A DNA stretch of 64,000 bases from Crossaster papposus (lineage: Eukaryota > Echinodermata > Asteroidea > Velatida > Solasteridae), in the NCBI GenBank assembly GCA_037893245.1, contig JBAIAA010000397.1, positions 124,001 to 188,000 of the forward strand, in the 5' to 3' direction. Below, in pieces: positions 45,181 to 57,190 of this stretch. The notes under the pieces were generated by a model. It was not told the DNA's origin, ran no database searches, and worked only from the letters and a program-made list of their open reading frames with translations. Each line of letters starts with the position of its first letter. Within the stretch, counting starts at the first letter, position 1. A program made the position numbers and the translations under genes.

Positions 45181-47054
45181 CCAAAAAACCAAATTAAAAC
45201 AAACAAAAAACACAAGAACAGAAGAAAAGAAGAAGAAACAGTTATAAGAACAATGCCAAATATTTATTATACATTATTGCAAATTTTCACAATAAAATAA
45301 ACGAGACACTTGTTTTGATAAAATACAAAATTTGTATCATTATTTGTGCAATTTTTTTAACAATATCAGAACTTCATCAAAAACCTTTTTAGAATGGTAT
45401 ACTTTTAAACGCCACGTGATTGACAATCTTCAACCAATTGTTATCCTGAAAGATACAGCAATATTGAATATTGCTTTGTAAGTTATATCTGTGCAGTAAT
45501 TGTAATTCAATGATATTTTAAAGTTACAACAGATTTGTGTAGATAATTATGCTTCAATGAGTTACAGGTAAACCAGCACATCAGTTTCCATCAATGTAAG
45601 CATGTGCTTTGTTTCAACATCTGAAATTCATTTTAAAATTTTGTTATGATGCTTCCGTAAACAAAATTATAACTGCATTTATATACCTGTAAAAACAAAA
45701 GAATTATCTTAATCTGAGGTGAAATTGAAGGAGTGATAATTAAAATACGAAATTATGTGTCGCGATAAGTAATTATTTTTGAGGGCAAGACTTTCACTTT
45801 TACGACACTGAAAATTAGTGCCATTTTACTTAGGTAAATCTTCTCAAGTTTTTTAATTTACATACTCCCATAAAACATGCTATGAAATAAGATAAGGCAG
45901 GTAAATTAAACCAATTTTCATTGGATGAGCTTCTCCATTCTTGAAATGACAGTTGATAATCTTGCTGCACAGTGTCATCATTTTCTGTTGACTTGTACTC
46001 CCTGGCTACTTTGGTGTACTTTGGTAACATGTACGGTGGTATTTTACCTCTATTGCTACTACATGTAGATCCCTACCCTGAATATCAAGTAACAGTAGCT
46101 CATCCTGCCTAATATTTGCTGCTTTAAGCAATTTACCATTCTGCATTGTTTCGCAATTAACTAGCCGTTGCACCTTATGCTTGTGCGTGCGTTGTTCTTT
46201 ATTAGTATATCTTTACAAATGATACACTGATCAGGCAAGACATGTTTTCTGCCTGGAAGTGGTTGCACGTGTTGGTCACCAGAAGTTAAGGAACGCCGAC
46301 CAGCTTGAACAAAGGCTCCCAATCTTGTTTGTCTGCCGTTTTCTTCTTCAGCAGCTGAAAAATAACAACATACATGTATTACATAAATAAACTACAACAA
46401 GCTTTAATTTTAACTTGTTATCCATTTATCCACTCCCCCCCCCCCCCCCAAAAAGAAATAAATGTACTTCATCTAAAACCTGTAATGAAAGTGGTTAAGA
46501 ATACATTTTGTTTGCCTTTAACTACAAAGTAGTATGCATGTTTTTCTATTATTTTATACTATTTCCCCCAATTTTTTTTTATGAATCCTCAGTTAATTTA
46601 AAGTTAGGATACATCATTGGCAATTGTTTGAAATACAATGTATCAGAAATTGGTAACAAAAATGGGGGGCAGTTGTTGTCTTTTCTTTTGCGATCACCCG
46701 AAGACAGGTATTGAATTTTTGGTAATAAAATGCAAATGTTTGAACAATTATGGGATATCTAGCGCAATCATTTTGCTGGATGCCTAGTATCATTTTTCCC
46801 TTTTCAATAAGTAAGATATTTTCCTAATAATGCAGTAGTAAATATTTTTGATATCTGCAAATAGTGTATCCTTCCTCAGGTCCTATATTTATATTTGAAT
46901 CTATTTATATTTACATACAAATTACATTATAAAGCAGATGCCAAATGCTATTTTGTGCTGTTTTATTTATATAAGGGATTTTACTACCTTGTTCTATTTA
47001 TCTCTGGTCTGCCATTTTTTGTCTGTCTTCAACCCATTTGACTTGCAGAAGTGG
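45181..47054. other. AT-rich DNA absent from the 58-kb duplicate
   Basis: No gene recognised. Contains a TRIM 3'-flank relic at about 46,600-46,880 (similar to 14,695-15,090) and a C run at about 46,434-46,449. Confidence 0.5.
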
Positions 47055-47302
47055 TGGAGATGATCCCTCGGATTGTCGCTGTGTCTCCTACAGAATAATA
47101 ATTTAAAACTGTTAGTACAAACTTAGCCCAATGCTCAACGTAACAGTAAAACACAAAGAACTGGAATTAGTTTCATACTCGGCCACCACCACATTTTATG
47201 AACAATAAATAATAAATTCCTAAAAAGGCTTGAAAAAGTGGTGACATTTATTTCTTTAGCCTTTTAAAAAACCTTTGGGGAGTTTTAATTTATGAAATAA
47301 AA
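47055..47302. repeat. Segmental duplication partner of about 58,826-59,030 and 59,508-59,537
   Basis: GATCCCTCGGATTGTCGCTG ... GAAATAAAATG is shared. It joins the TRIM copy 4 fragment directly at 47,302, while at 59,537 it is followed by unrelated sequence. Confidence 0.8.
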
Positions 47303-47470
47303 TGTGTGGAGAGTTTGGTAGACCAGGAAGCGGTCCAGGAGAGTTCTATGGGGCTTGGGACATTGCTGCTCGTCACCCTGATGAGATTGCAGTGACTGAC
47401 TACAGATACAAACGAGTTGTGATATGCAGCATCGATGGCAACCAGAAAAGCACGATCCCGATGCAAGGAC
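47303..47470 (+). pseudogene. TRIM-NHL copy 4, exon 1 remnant (first NHL repeat only)
   Basis: Only the last 168 bases of the large exon remain (CGEFGRPGSGPGEFYGAW ... EIAVTDYRYKRVVICS), fused to the upstream repeat. The donor GTAAGT at 47,471 is canonical. RING, B-boxes and coiled coil are missing. Confidence 0.85.
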
Positions 47471-47802
47471 GTAAGTTAAAATTACATGCCACCTGCGAAA
47501 TTATGCACTTGAACAATTTGCCTTCGCTCTTCACTAATATTCACGGTATTTAAATTTTTAACAAATATGGTTAAACAAAAGTAAATAAAACTCTATTGAG
47601 AAATAAAGATCTATTGAATATTAAAGGTATACATGACATGGGAATGTGAAGTGAAGTTATTATTATATATATAACATACCTTGATCGGGTCCTTTACAAA
47701 TATCCAGGCGTAGAGCATCGACTTCAGTACATGTAATGTGTTTGGCAAGTTATGGGTGGCTGTGTGCTACTGCCAACACCACTTGCCATTACACATGTTT
47801 AA

Positions 47803-49061
47803 AGATGGACTACAACGGAATAATGATAAAGGCTGTGTTGCTGTTTTTGTTCGAGAAATGTATAATGATTACTAATATATCATTAGTATTCAATAAAACT
47901 TGTTCCTTCATGCAAAAAAACACCAAAATTGATCGGCGTTCTACGACCCAGAAAAACTCAGTTTCAGCAAAAGCCCTTAACTCATGAATAATTCATACTT
48001 TGTGTGTGACGTACTACCCATGACGATTTACTCGGGTCGATCGTGTGCGTGCATTTTTACCGTACAATGCAATGCGGAATAATAACAGCGGACAAGCTAG
48101 GCTATATTTTGGTACAACTATTTTCGACCGAAAAACAGCGAAAAATGTCCGATAGCGGCGAGTATTGGGAAGACCACAGTATAGATGAGGAAGAGGCATT
48201 TCGTGGAGGTACTTCTGAGGACAGTGATGGCAGCTCTAGCGATGAGGGGAGCTCACCAGACGAGGGGTGCTCACCTGCTGATGACTCTGCGGCCACGGCA
48301 GACCCGGCGGTTGCCGATGACTCGGCCGACGTAGAAGCAGTAGGCCTGGTGGTAGTACTAGTACGAATTCTCTCGATGTTTGGCGCTTTCAATGTGGGGA
48401 TCGATCCAGGCTTCAAACGAAACTTTGTTGTCAATCCCAGTGATTTTTTCAAAGCACTTGAAGGTTCAACACAGTCCTCTGAAAAATGTGCTGAACAAAT
48501 CAAAGGCCTACTTCTTTCCGAGAAGGTGAAATCCTTTCGTGTAATATTTACGAACTTCACCCATTCCTTTGATAACGCAGGATCCCGCGGAAATTGCACA
48601 AAATGAATCTCTGGATTCTTCGAACAATTTATCGTGTATCCACCAACAACACATGAAGTTGGCATTATTGTAGCTGAGTGATAGTGATACACTATAAAAA
48701 AAAGATTCGTAAAAACTTCATGCCTCTGCATGAAAACGCATACATAATACACACGGAATAACATGGCGTCTTTTGTTTACTCTCGGTTGCTCATGGGTAG
48801 TACGTCATCACTTTTCGCTGGTTTACAAGTCCGCTGGTACTATATCGTGGATTTCATTGTGGTTTTCAGTGGATCTTTGCCGGGAACCAGTACAGGGCGG
48901 GAAATTTCAAAATCGAAGAATCGAGGTCTAATTTTGTCGGTCAAATTGCAACAAAATTATTTAGAGAAAAACATGACCGTAACAATAAAGTGTTACCTGA
49001 ACACAACATAAACAAGGTCCGATAATAAATTTAATGTGTGAGTTTTCGTTGTAGTCCATCT
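47803..49061 (-). mobile_element. Kolobok-like element carrying a THAP gene
   Basis: TTAA flanks at 47,799-47,802 and 49,062-49,065; ends AGATGGACTACAACG and its exact inverse CGTTGTAGTCCATCT. An internal inverted pair TGACGTACTACCCATGA (48,007) / CATGGGTAGTACGTCA (48,794) brackets the THAP ORF. Kolobok elements use TTAA targets and encode THAP-domain transposases; here only the THAP part is present in 1,259 bp. It is inserted in the intron of TRIM copy 4 in antisense. Confidence 0.8.
48102..48665 (-). CDS. THAP-domain protein, Kolobok transposase N-terminus remnant
   Basis: 187 residues from the ATG at 48,665 (MPTSCVVGGYTINC). THAP zinc-finger features: HFVQFPRDPALSKEWVKFV, SRPLICSAHFSEDC and a terminal PGSIPTL. 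The THAP domain binds DNA through a C2CH zinc site. The expected second Cys (C-x4-C) is Tyr (TAC for TGC), although a Cys four residues later might substitute. A Ser/Glu/Pro-rich tail follows (SSGELPSSLELPSLSSEVPP). The catalytic DDE part is absent, so this is a deleted or spliced fragment. The start was chosen at the Met directly before the THAP signature; upstream in-frame residues do not resemble THAP proteins. An overlapping plus-strand frame at 48,043-48,606 is its shadow. Confidence 0.75.
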   Translation of the reverse strand: MPTSCVVGGYTINCSKNPEIHFVQFPRDPALSKEWVKFVNITRKDFTFSERSRPLICSAHFSEDCVEPSSALKKSLGLTTKFRLKPGSIPTLKAPNIERIRTSTTTRPTASTSAESSATAGSAVAAESSAGEHPSSGELPSSLELPSLSSEVPPRNASSSSILWSSQYSPLSDIFRCFSVENSCTKI

Positions 49062-50032
49062 TTAAATGTATATATTTAACCCTACGTATTAAACTATCTA
49101 AATATACCGATGTATGTGCAAATAATTATCCTACAGACTACAAGCTACATAAACCTAAAGACTTAATAAAGTGCATAAATAAGACTACAGTATATGTAAA
49201 GAGTGTGAGTGCTGCATGTACATGATGTGGCCCTCTCTACTCTCACAGCCAGAATGTCTGGTGGTAAATTAAAGCCTAGCCTACTACATGTAATACTATG
49301 GTGTGTACTGATGCACACTAATAACAATAGGTATTGTGATTATTCTAAATAACCTATATACAAAGAATGTGCATGCACTACTAAGCTAGGGTAAATCAAT
49401 TTACTGTAGTGGGTGTGCAGGTAAACAACTTTAGATTAAACCACTTCAAAACATGGGGGTGCATACAACATAGGATTGGTCACTACAAATGTCAATGTTT
49501 TTCTACCGCAATGTATATGATCCATGAAAATTGAAAACCAACATTTAAAAAGTAGACAAACCAAAAATGGAAATATGACCTCAGTAATTTGATTTCCTGA
49601 AGCTCTTTGCTTTTGATGGGAAGTCCAAGAAAAATACATCTGATAGTTACAGAGAAGAAAACCCATACAAATTGTAAATTTGTGACGTTTACAAACTGAT
49701 AGTAATAGTAAGAAAGCGTTTAGAAAAGTGTTTACTCCCTAAACAAAGTTTTTGCAGTGTATTTTGTATTTATATTATCCATTATAATTATTCACACAGA
49801 AAATGCCCCACACTCTGGAGCATAAATAAACACCAAACATATCACATTATGCAAGGTAAATTATAAGACGTGTTGATTTCTGAAGCGTGTATTTCAAATC
49901 TTGACAATGTATTCCTTGACAAACATTATTTTCTACTGCAGTTTTCACTCTTTCAAGAATGTCTGTGTTGAAAGGATTGTGCAATAACTGCATAATTGTC
50001 GTTTATTTGTTTTGACATCATGACTCCTACAG
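49062..50032 (+). other. Copy 4 intron, right part
   Basis: Up to about 49,500 unassigned DNA. From about 49,540 it matches the copy 3 intron (GACCTCAGTAATTTGATTT ... AAATGCCCCACA) and ends with CCTACAG at 50,026-50,032. Confidence 0.65.
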
Positions 50033-50631
50033 GTCCACGCTGCATCGCAGCTACACGCACCAGAAAGGCCCATCCCATGTGAAGGTGTTTAACAGCGACA
50101 ACACGCTGGCCTTCGAGTTTCCAACGGTGCCACCGAGTGAGGTCCGGCGTAAGACCGCAGTTGCCCACTGTAGTGTAGCTGTCAAGAATGATGGCACCAT
50201 CGTAGAAGGTGATGCCAAGAGACTGGTGTTGACTGAACACAGCCCCACTGATGGTGAGCTTCTACGTACCATACCAGTCAAGGTTAAACCTGGCTATCTG
50301 GCTGTACAGCAATGATAGAATTGTCATTAGTTCACAGTCACAGACTGTAAATGTTGCTGATGGCAATGGTACTACACAGCGCACCATTAAACCCACCATC
50401 AATGGTCAACCAGTAGAGTCCTGCAGCGGTGTGTACACTGATAGCTCAGGTATCTATGTTGCGATGCATAATGGTTTTAACACGGGTCATGTCCACCACT
50501 ATGACCCTCAAGGTAGCTTTCTCAAGTGCATTGCACGGGGTCTGTGCTATCCCCAAGGAATCACATTTACATCAGATGGGCGGCTGGCAGTGGCTGACTG
50601 GCACTCAGTCAAGATGTATCACCAGGTGTGA
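50033..50631 (+). pseudogene. TRIM-NHL copy 4, second exon, deleted and frameshifted
   Basis: Propeller exon with an internal deletion near 50,062 that removes the NNRLVVV segment, and a 2-base deletion at about 50,306 (GGCTGTACAGC against GGCTGTGGACAGC). The last part is open (NDRIVISSQSQTVNVADGNG ... ADWHSVKMYHQV) to TGA 50,629-50,631. A conserved AATAAA follows at 50,738. Confidence 0.85.
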
Positions 50632-51264
50632 TGCGACATTGCAAGCAAACATGCCAATTTTATCGTTGATGGGGAAAAAAAACCCAAAACAAACATGTAG
50701 AGCTTTGTTTGACAATCGAATCAAAGTCACAAATACCAATAAAACCAGTGATATCTTGAAATACGGCGTAAGATTATTACCAGCTTTTGAATATCTCATC
50801 AACATGTTTGATAATAAAAGAATTCAATTCAAAAATGCAAATTTTAGAGTCACTCTAACAGAGTGGGAAACAAACCACTAGAAAAGCGTAAATTAACTCA
50901 CTCTTATAAAAGAGCCATTTTGGTGGCAACTTTCACTATTTTACATTTACATATTTCTTTTTTACATGAAGAAAGTATAATTTGTAAGAGACGTTAACAT
51001 TATAAAGATGAAAATTAATTTGGAGAAACGTACATAAATCAATGACTAAATTCGGTGCGTGTGTGAATATTATAATTAGTTTCTTTAGAATTTAAGGTTG
51101 ATGGTTAACTGCTGGTGTGATGACCTATAAATATCACAATTAACCTTGACGAGTTGACTTATATTTTCTAAAGCCATCTTGATATTTTATAATATAGTTT
51201 AGTAGACTGCATCCTTTCCGAAAATTGTTTGGGACCACAGTTTTTGTTCTGTTATGTTCCAATT

Positions 51265-51430
51265 AGGTAATAACAGTGCGAGAACCCGGTTATTACTGCG
51301 TGGTAATGACCGGGTTGGGGATGACCGCTGGTAATGGATCGAGCCGAAGGCGAGGTTCAATACCAGCGGTCATCCCCCAACCCGGTCATTACCACGCAGT
51401 AATAACCGGGTTCTCGCACTGTTATTACCT
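51265..51430. repeat. Near-perfect 70-bp-arm hairpin
   Basis: AGGTAATAACAGTGCGAGAA ... GACCGCTGGTA is mirrored almost exactly, with one extra G, by the right arm ending CACTGTTATTACCT. The loop is about 27 bases. It starts a 1.64-kb block (51,264-52,907) absent after copy 3. Confidence 0.9.
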
Positions 51431-51602
51431 TTAATAAAAAACCTTTCTAACGAAAAAAATTGTGAAAATACTCCGAATTTCGCGACTTCGCGGCTTCTTA
51501 TTGGCCGTTTTACAAACGCAGCTTCGTTTCCGTAATCATGGCTTTGTTCATGTAGTTTAGCAGTGGTACAGTTGTTTTCCTAGTTCCGGATTTTTCCTAG
51601 TT

Positions 51603-52077
51603 CCGGTGTCGTGCCAAAAGGTGTCCGGTGCGAAATAGTATCCGGTCCGCCATGTGATTGGTCGTACGCCTATGACGTCACATTGTTTACGGAAGCTTGC
51701 CAAATAGTGTCCGCGCTAAGTGTGCATCCTATTGCGTGCTTGCTGTTGAGCTAAGAAGACGTGTTACAAGTTCCTTTTGCCATATTTAGAAAGCTTTCCT
51801 TTTTATCTGTGATTGCTAAGGATTTAGCCTAACTAGCTAATTGATAGTTTATTTCGTAACGTTTTTTTTCCAAGAACTTGTGTTTTTCGTGGGACTGTTC
51901 TGTTTCAAAACACGTGCCCGTACGCATACTGTCCACAATGCATGAATGCGCGCCCGCGGACACTATTTTGCATCGGACACTATTTGGCACGTATTACGTA
52001 CCAAATAGTGTCCGGCCTCTACTGCGCATGCCCACCGGACACTATTTCGCACCGGACACCTTTTGGCACGACACCGG
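51603..52077. mobile_element. 475-bp MITE with about 43-bp inverted ends
   Basis: CCGGTGTCGTGCCAAAAGG ... and its inverse CCTTTTGGCACGACACCGG. The motif GGACACTATTT(G/C)GC recurs internally, including a palindrome around 51,990-52,005. No ORF. Confidence 0.85.
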
Positions 52078-52907
52078 ATCGCTTCAAATAAAAATCTACC
52101 TTGTTATGGCTTGGTCTCCAATACTATTTGTTTTAGTGCATTTTGAAAAGAAACATACAAGCTTCTTGATACATAAGTAAAAATAAGTCTCCAGTATTAA
52201 AAAATCTGCCAAAGACTAAACGTTCATTTTTTCCTATTATAGTTCCGGATCGCCTGTAAAATACATGCATCAACTACACGCGCGCAAGCGATTTCATAAT
52301 TATGACGTGTTCTGTGGGACAAAGTGTATCGGCTCGTTGCCGCGCGCCACAGTACACACGTACACGGACAAAACATTTCAAAGCATTTCCTTGCAAGTCC
52401 TCTTTTTAAACTTTATTGGAAGTGAAAGTATTTGAAATTTATTTTAAACTGTATTTATATAAATTAATGAATACTTTATCAGAAATATAGGCTTGATTCG
52501 GGTTGGTTCTAGCGTGATAATTTTTCATGTACGAAGCAGTTTTTTACTCGATCCGGAAATGGTTAAACTGATCTGCAACTAGAAAAAGGGATGTCAGTAT
52601 ACTTGACGTCGTATTTTCAAATAAAGAAGAGCATAAATATCGAAACAAAAACTGTAGTGTTTTCATCACTCAAGGTAAACTACTAAACCTATTTCATTAA
52701 AATTTCGAGGATTAGACTTGCCGAAAACAGCCTAAATAATTTTTGCGATCCGGAACCAGAAAAACGTCTGTAATGTGGCCAGAATGCAGCCCAAAGCCGG
52801 GGTTTAGAAAACGGCCCTTGGAAAACCCATGATATTACTACATATAATGCCCTGCACGTGATCGAGTCTCGGCCAATCAGAAGCCTTCAACTATCCTAGG
52901 TATTTAT
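52078..52907. other. Unassigned DNA within the copy-4-specific insertion block
   Basis: No gene recognised. TTAGTTCCGGATCG words connect it to the MITE at 51,603. Confidence 0.4.
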
Positions 52908-53700
52908 TAATCGCAAATAAATAAAGAAAACAAAACACGCATGTAAGCATACTACCCAGTCTAAAAACCCAGTCAAATAAAATAATTGTGCAGACAACAA
53001 ACCTCAACGCTAATGACTTTACTAGCCTTAAGTAGACTGGTGTAGCGTTAATTTCAGACCCCATAACATTTTGGCTCATTGGTAGTATTGCGCATGTTTA
53101 AGTGAAGATATTTAGAAGTGTAACCTGTCACCTGAGAGGGTTTAACCAATAATAGGAAAAAAGGGTTCGATTTTCATAGGAGTGTGATTTTCATTATGAC
53201 ACCGGCTACTAGTGATTTCAATTTCAATATTAGTAGTGGTTCTTATGTCCAAAAATCGGCTCATGTGTTTTCTAAGACCAAGAAGCGATCTAAAAACAGT
53301 TTTTGAATGCTTGGTGGTTCCATTTCACTGATTTATATGTTTCCAAAATTTCTTATAGGGGTTTTGTCATTTTCTATGGCTATTTTTGGGGAAAAGGGGG
53401 GAAAAAATGAAAACCGCTGTATATTCATGGAAACATGAACACCAATTACTGATTTTTAATTCCTCACGGCGAGTTAAATCTGAGAAAATATCCACAATGT
53501 TTTGAAATGATAATTAATCATGTTTTATGTACCGGGTATATACTACATGTATCTCTTTTAAATTAGTATACAAAAGCACACGTGTTTGTACATTATTTTA
53601 TATGAAGAAGTATAGGATATAAATGTATTGTGAATAAAAAAGAGCTTCGATTCATTAGGTAAACAAATTGCATGATTCATATCATTTGTAGGTTCTTATG
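52908..53700. repeat. Duplicate of 33,824-34,530 and 38,815-38,930
   Basis: CGCAAATAAATAAAGAAAA ... followed by GAAGAAGTATAGGATAT. Shows that the copy 4 duplication included more than 2 kb of downstream DNA. Confidence 0.75.
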
Positions 53701-54186
53701 CCCCCATCACACCAAACTAGTTCACACTACGTTCTTGCTAATGTTGCCGAACGGGCTCAAACTATGTGCAAACGAAATGGACGTAGTAGCAACTGTTTAC
53801 GAACTTCATGGACGGTCTCAGACGGAAAGGGTGCTCCGGAACTTTTAGCCTACTCCATATTTTCTGGCGGCCATCCCGTTCTGCAATTAGACGAAATGGA
53901 CGTACATGTACTACAAACGAAATTGCCGTACTTCGATCCTACTAGGGACCGGGCTTCGGGATCTTTGGGTATACTGGCTGATTTTCTCATGGCCTGTCTT
54001 TCCGATCCACTCCTCTTTGGAGGTATGATGCTCGTAAATGTTAATGTCGGAATTCTTCGAAGTGTTGATCTTCACAGGTTGAAGCGGCAAACGCAAATGA
54101 GGACTGGCAAAAACACGCTAGGTATTATAGCCGTCGGGCCAGGACGCGATTGCAATTACGTTCAGTCGCATTTTAGCCAATGTTAA
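53698..54186 (+). other. Unrecognised 162-residue open frame
   Basis: MPPSHQTSSHYVLANVAER ... YVQSHFSQC. No family recognised, no clear domain, and no splice or promoter context. GAAATGGACGTA recurs within it, which suggests repeat-derived DNA rather than a gene. Confidence 0.25.
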
Positions 54187-55021
54187 TACAAATGCAAGAT
54201 TATCCCCTTATACAATATTTTTTTTCAAAAAGTCACATTTTACCAAATTTTAATAAAAATGCAAGCTTAACCCCTTACAATTATTTTTAAGAAACATTGC
54301 CGTGTCGCGTTGCACGTTTCACCAGTTAAATGATGTGCATGTACTATGGTTAACCCCTCTCGTAAACAAATACTGTATAATATTTATTTTTAATTGGGTA
54401 AATTTTGGTACTATTGGGTACTATTTACCACGAGACGACCACGTGGGTTTCTGTCCATGATGCAGTGGGAACAGGTCAACTCTTACGCTAGCCAACTCCT
54501 ACACAGTTCCACTTAGGAGGAGGGGGGAGGGGGGGGGGGGGGGGGGGGAGAGGGGGGAGGGAGGGGACCTTCAACGTTGAAAGGTATCTCATTTATTCTT
54601 CCACGCTCACGATCGAGCCGCACATCTCATACAGCAAATACGTATAGATCGCTACCTCAAAGCGAAGCATTGAAACACGTACAAATTGGCACTCAATGAG
54701 CTCTGTGCATCGCTCCCCGAATTCAGTGATTTCTCAAACGCCCGCAAAGCCAGGTACACAGGCACGATCTACACGAACAATTTTTGAGGAGATGCCATTT
54801 TCTGACATTTTCGTTCCAAAATAGCATGATAAAATGCATGGGGTTCACAGTACAGACAGATTGTTTTTAAATTCAGTATATCACTGCTATATTTTGTTTT
54901 CGTGTGACGACAACCGCGCATACAGTGTCCAACACGCGTTTTTGAAAATGATCAGATGTGTACATTTGAAATCACCAGTTATAATTCGCCTGACTATGCT
55001 TAAGAGCGCAATACCCATATC
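54187..55021. other. Intergenic DNA with a G-rich tract
   Basis: Contains TTAACCCCTT-type words (54,190-54,360) related to 27,140-27,190, and a G-rich run at about 54,517-54,567. No gene. Confidence 0.5.
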
Positions 55022-55026
55022 GTGAT

Positions 55027-55060
55027 AAATAGATAGATAGATAGATAGATTTATTTATTT
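55027..55060. repeat. GATA microsatellite at the 3' tail of the L2/Rex1 element
   Basis: (ATAG)6-7 is followed by TTTATTTATTTTT. On the minus strand it lies at the 3' end of the reverse-transcriptase element, as is usual for CR1/L2 tails. Confidence 0.65.
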
Positions 55061-55237
55061 TTCCACGTTAAAAACATAGAAACTTGGCATCCACTGGCCA
55101 AATACAAGTATACACAATCAATATAAAAACTATATAAATTAAAAAATAAGTTAAATTAGAAATACAAAGCGACAAAAAACAAAAAACCCGCACACTAACA
55201 AAAATGCACCCGCCAAAACAACGCCAACCGGTCACAT

Positions 55238-55447
55238 AGGGACATCAAGACAACAACAGGCTGGGACCAGCTGAAGCGATCTGTATATCCTCACATCAAC
55301 GCCAACAGCAACCTGGCTCACCTATCCCATCTTCTGCAGGTTCAGTGGAATGCCATTACACAGCAGCGTATCGCCAGCTTGATCAACACCATGAGAAGAC
55401 GGTGCCAGGCGATCATTAACAGGCGTGGTGGATACACGCGATACTGA
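55238..55447 (+). pseudogene. Tc1-like transposase C-terminal remnant
   Basis: A 69-residue frame ends TRY-stop: GWDQLKRSVYPHI ... LAHLSHLLQVQWNAITQQRI ... MRRRCQAIINRRGGYTRY. The EW/QWNxIxQxRI and RRxxAxIxxRGGxTRY motifs are diagnostic of the Tc1 C-terminus. The catalytic DDE region is absent. Confidence 0.8.
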
Positions 55448-55620
55448 CCTGAAGATGTGATCAACTTTTGTGACTTTTGAGAAGGGCAGTTTTGTTCATT
55501 CATTTGAGCTCATTCAGCCATGAAGTTATGGACATCTTTTATTTTCAAACAACATTTAGGAAACAGTCATAGGATTAATTTTAACTAAGTTTGATTGGTA
55601 AAATGTTTTACCTGACGATG

Positions 55621-57190
55621 TTATGACGAACTGTTGAGAGGGGGACTTACTTTTGTTGAGGTGTTTAGATCAGTACCAATTAAACGCTGAGCGATTTTCC
55701 TTGGTCTCTCCAGTTTCTTAACATTTTGTTTAGACAGATTACCAAAATTACAAATCAAACAAATAGTGAGAATACTTTGAATCAGTGACTGGTAAAAGAG
55801 ATTTAAAATCCTATTGTCAACATGGAACTCTTTTAGTTTTCTCAAGAAGTACAACCTTTGATTAGCTTTACTGGAAAGTAATTGTGAATTAGTGTTCCAA
55901 TTGAGTTTACTGTCAATAACTGTGCCTAAATACTTGTACTCTAAAACCTGCTCAATAGGATGATTATGAATGACCAGGGGTTCATCGACTGCAGCTGAGC
56001 GACGGAAGTCAAAGATCATTTCCTTGGTTTTCTTGACGTTAAGCACTAAATGATTGCGCTCACACCAGTCGACGAACTTTTTGACAGCACTAATGTATTC
56101 AGTGGAATCATTGATTAAGTAACCGCTAATAACTGTGTCGTCTGCATACTTAATTAAACTGCAGTTGGGACTAAGATTAACACAGTCACTTGTGTACAGA
56201 GAAAACAAAACAGGTGAAACCACGCAGCCTTGGGGAGCGCCTATACTCAAATGTTTGACGTTAGACACCATATTATTACACTTAACCCTCTGTGGTCTAT
56301 CTAGGAGAAAATTGTGAATAACCAACGCAAGCTGTGGTGTAACATCCAGACTCAATAACTTATTAAAATTAAAATATGTGGAACAATGGAGTTAAAAGCA
56401 CTATAAAAATCAATAAAGATCGATCTAACAAAAGACTTGGGGGCATCCAAATGATTGTACAATTTCTGAAGAAATATGGTCACGGCATCTTCAACACCCC
56501 TATTACTCTTGTAAGCAAACTGAGATGAGTCAAAGTGTGAAACTTGGCTGTTCAACATGTTTAAAAGAAGCCTTTCAAAACATTTCATGACATTGGATGT
56601 TAGTGCTATAGGGCGATAGTCATTCATTTCCTTCGGATTCCTAACCTTCGGTAGAGGGGTAATAAAAGAAGATTTCCAGCTCTTCGGAACAACTCCACTG
56701 TCTAATATAAGATTAAAAATATGAGTAAAAATGTTGGCTACACAGATTTAAAACCCTGTTAGGGATGCCATTGGGGCCAGGAGCTTTTCTAACATTAGTC
56801 CTAGCAAAAACAATACGAACCTCATCAATATTTACAACAAGGGAGTCATTAGAGTTCTGAATCTTATTCTTTAAAGATTGCACAGTGGTATTGTTTTCAT
56901 CGTGAAAACTGTCAGAGTCAAACCTACAATAAAAAGCATTTAATTCATCAACAAGTCTTTATTACAGTCAGCCGAGTGTTTAGATTTGCCTTTGTAGCCT
57001 ATCATTGTCTGTATGTTCTGCCACGCAGCTCTCGAGTTGTGACCATTAAATTTTTGCTCCAGTTTTCTTTTGTAGTCTAACTTTGACGGTTTGACCTGTA
57101 CGTCGATTTCTTTCTGAATTCCTTTGACTTCAGATTTATCTCCCTTGGCGAACGCTGCCCTTTTCCTTTTGAGAAGTGCATGCAGCTACA
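55621..57190 (-). pseudogene. L2/Rex1-type non-LTR retrotransposon reverse transcriptase, decayed
   Basis: Reading on the minus strand from about 57,190: KRKRAAFAKGDK, WQNIQTMIGYKGK, then RKAPGPNGIP (about 56,790), ITPLPKVRNP, NDYRPIALTSNVMKCFERLL, FVRSIFIDFYSAFNSI (RT motif with catalytic Asp), GAPQGCVVSPVLFSLYTSDC, IKYADDT (catalytic DD), YLGTVIDSKLNW and QRLYFLRKL. These match the CR1-L2-Rex1 group of animal LINEs. Frameshifts near 56,950, 56,745 and 56,352 break the frame. The endonuclease and most of the 5' part are missing, a typical 5' truncation. Confidence 0.85.

Noticed and set aside
48043..48606. 187-residue plus-strand acidic ORF
   Set aside because: It is exactly antisense to the THAP ORF, which has recognisable domain residues; the plus frame has none.
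53698..54186. Protein-coding gene of 162 residues
   Set aside because: No family resemblance or splice context; internal repeated words suggest non-coding repeat DNA. Kept only as an unrecognised open frame.
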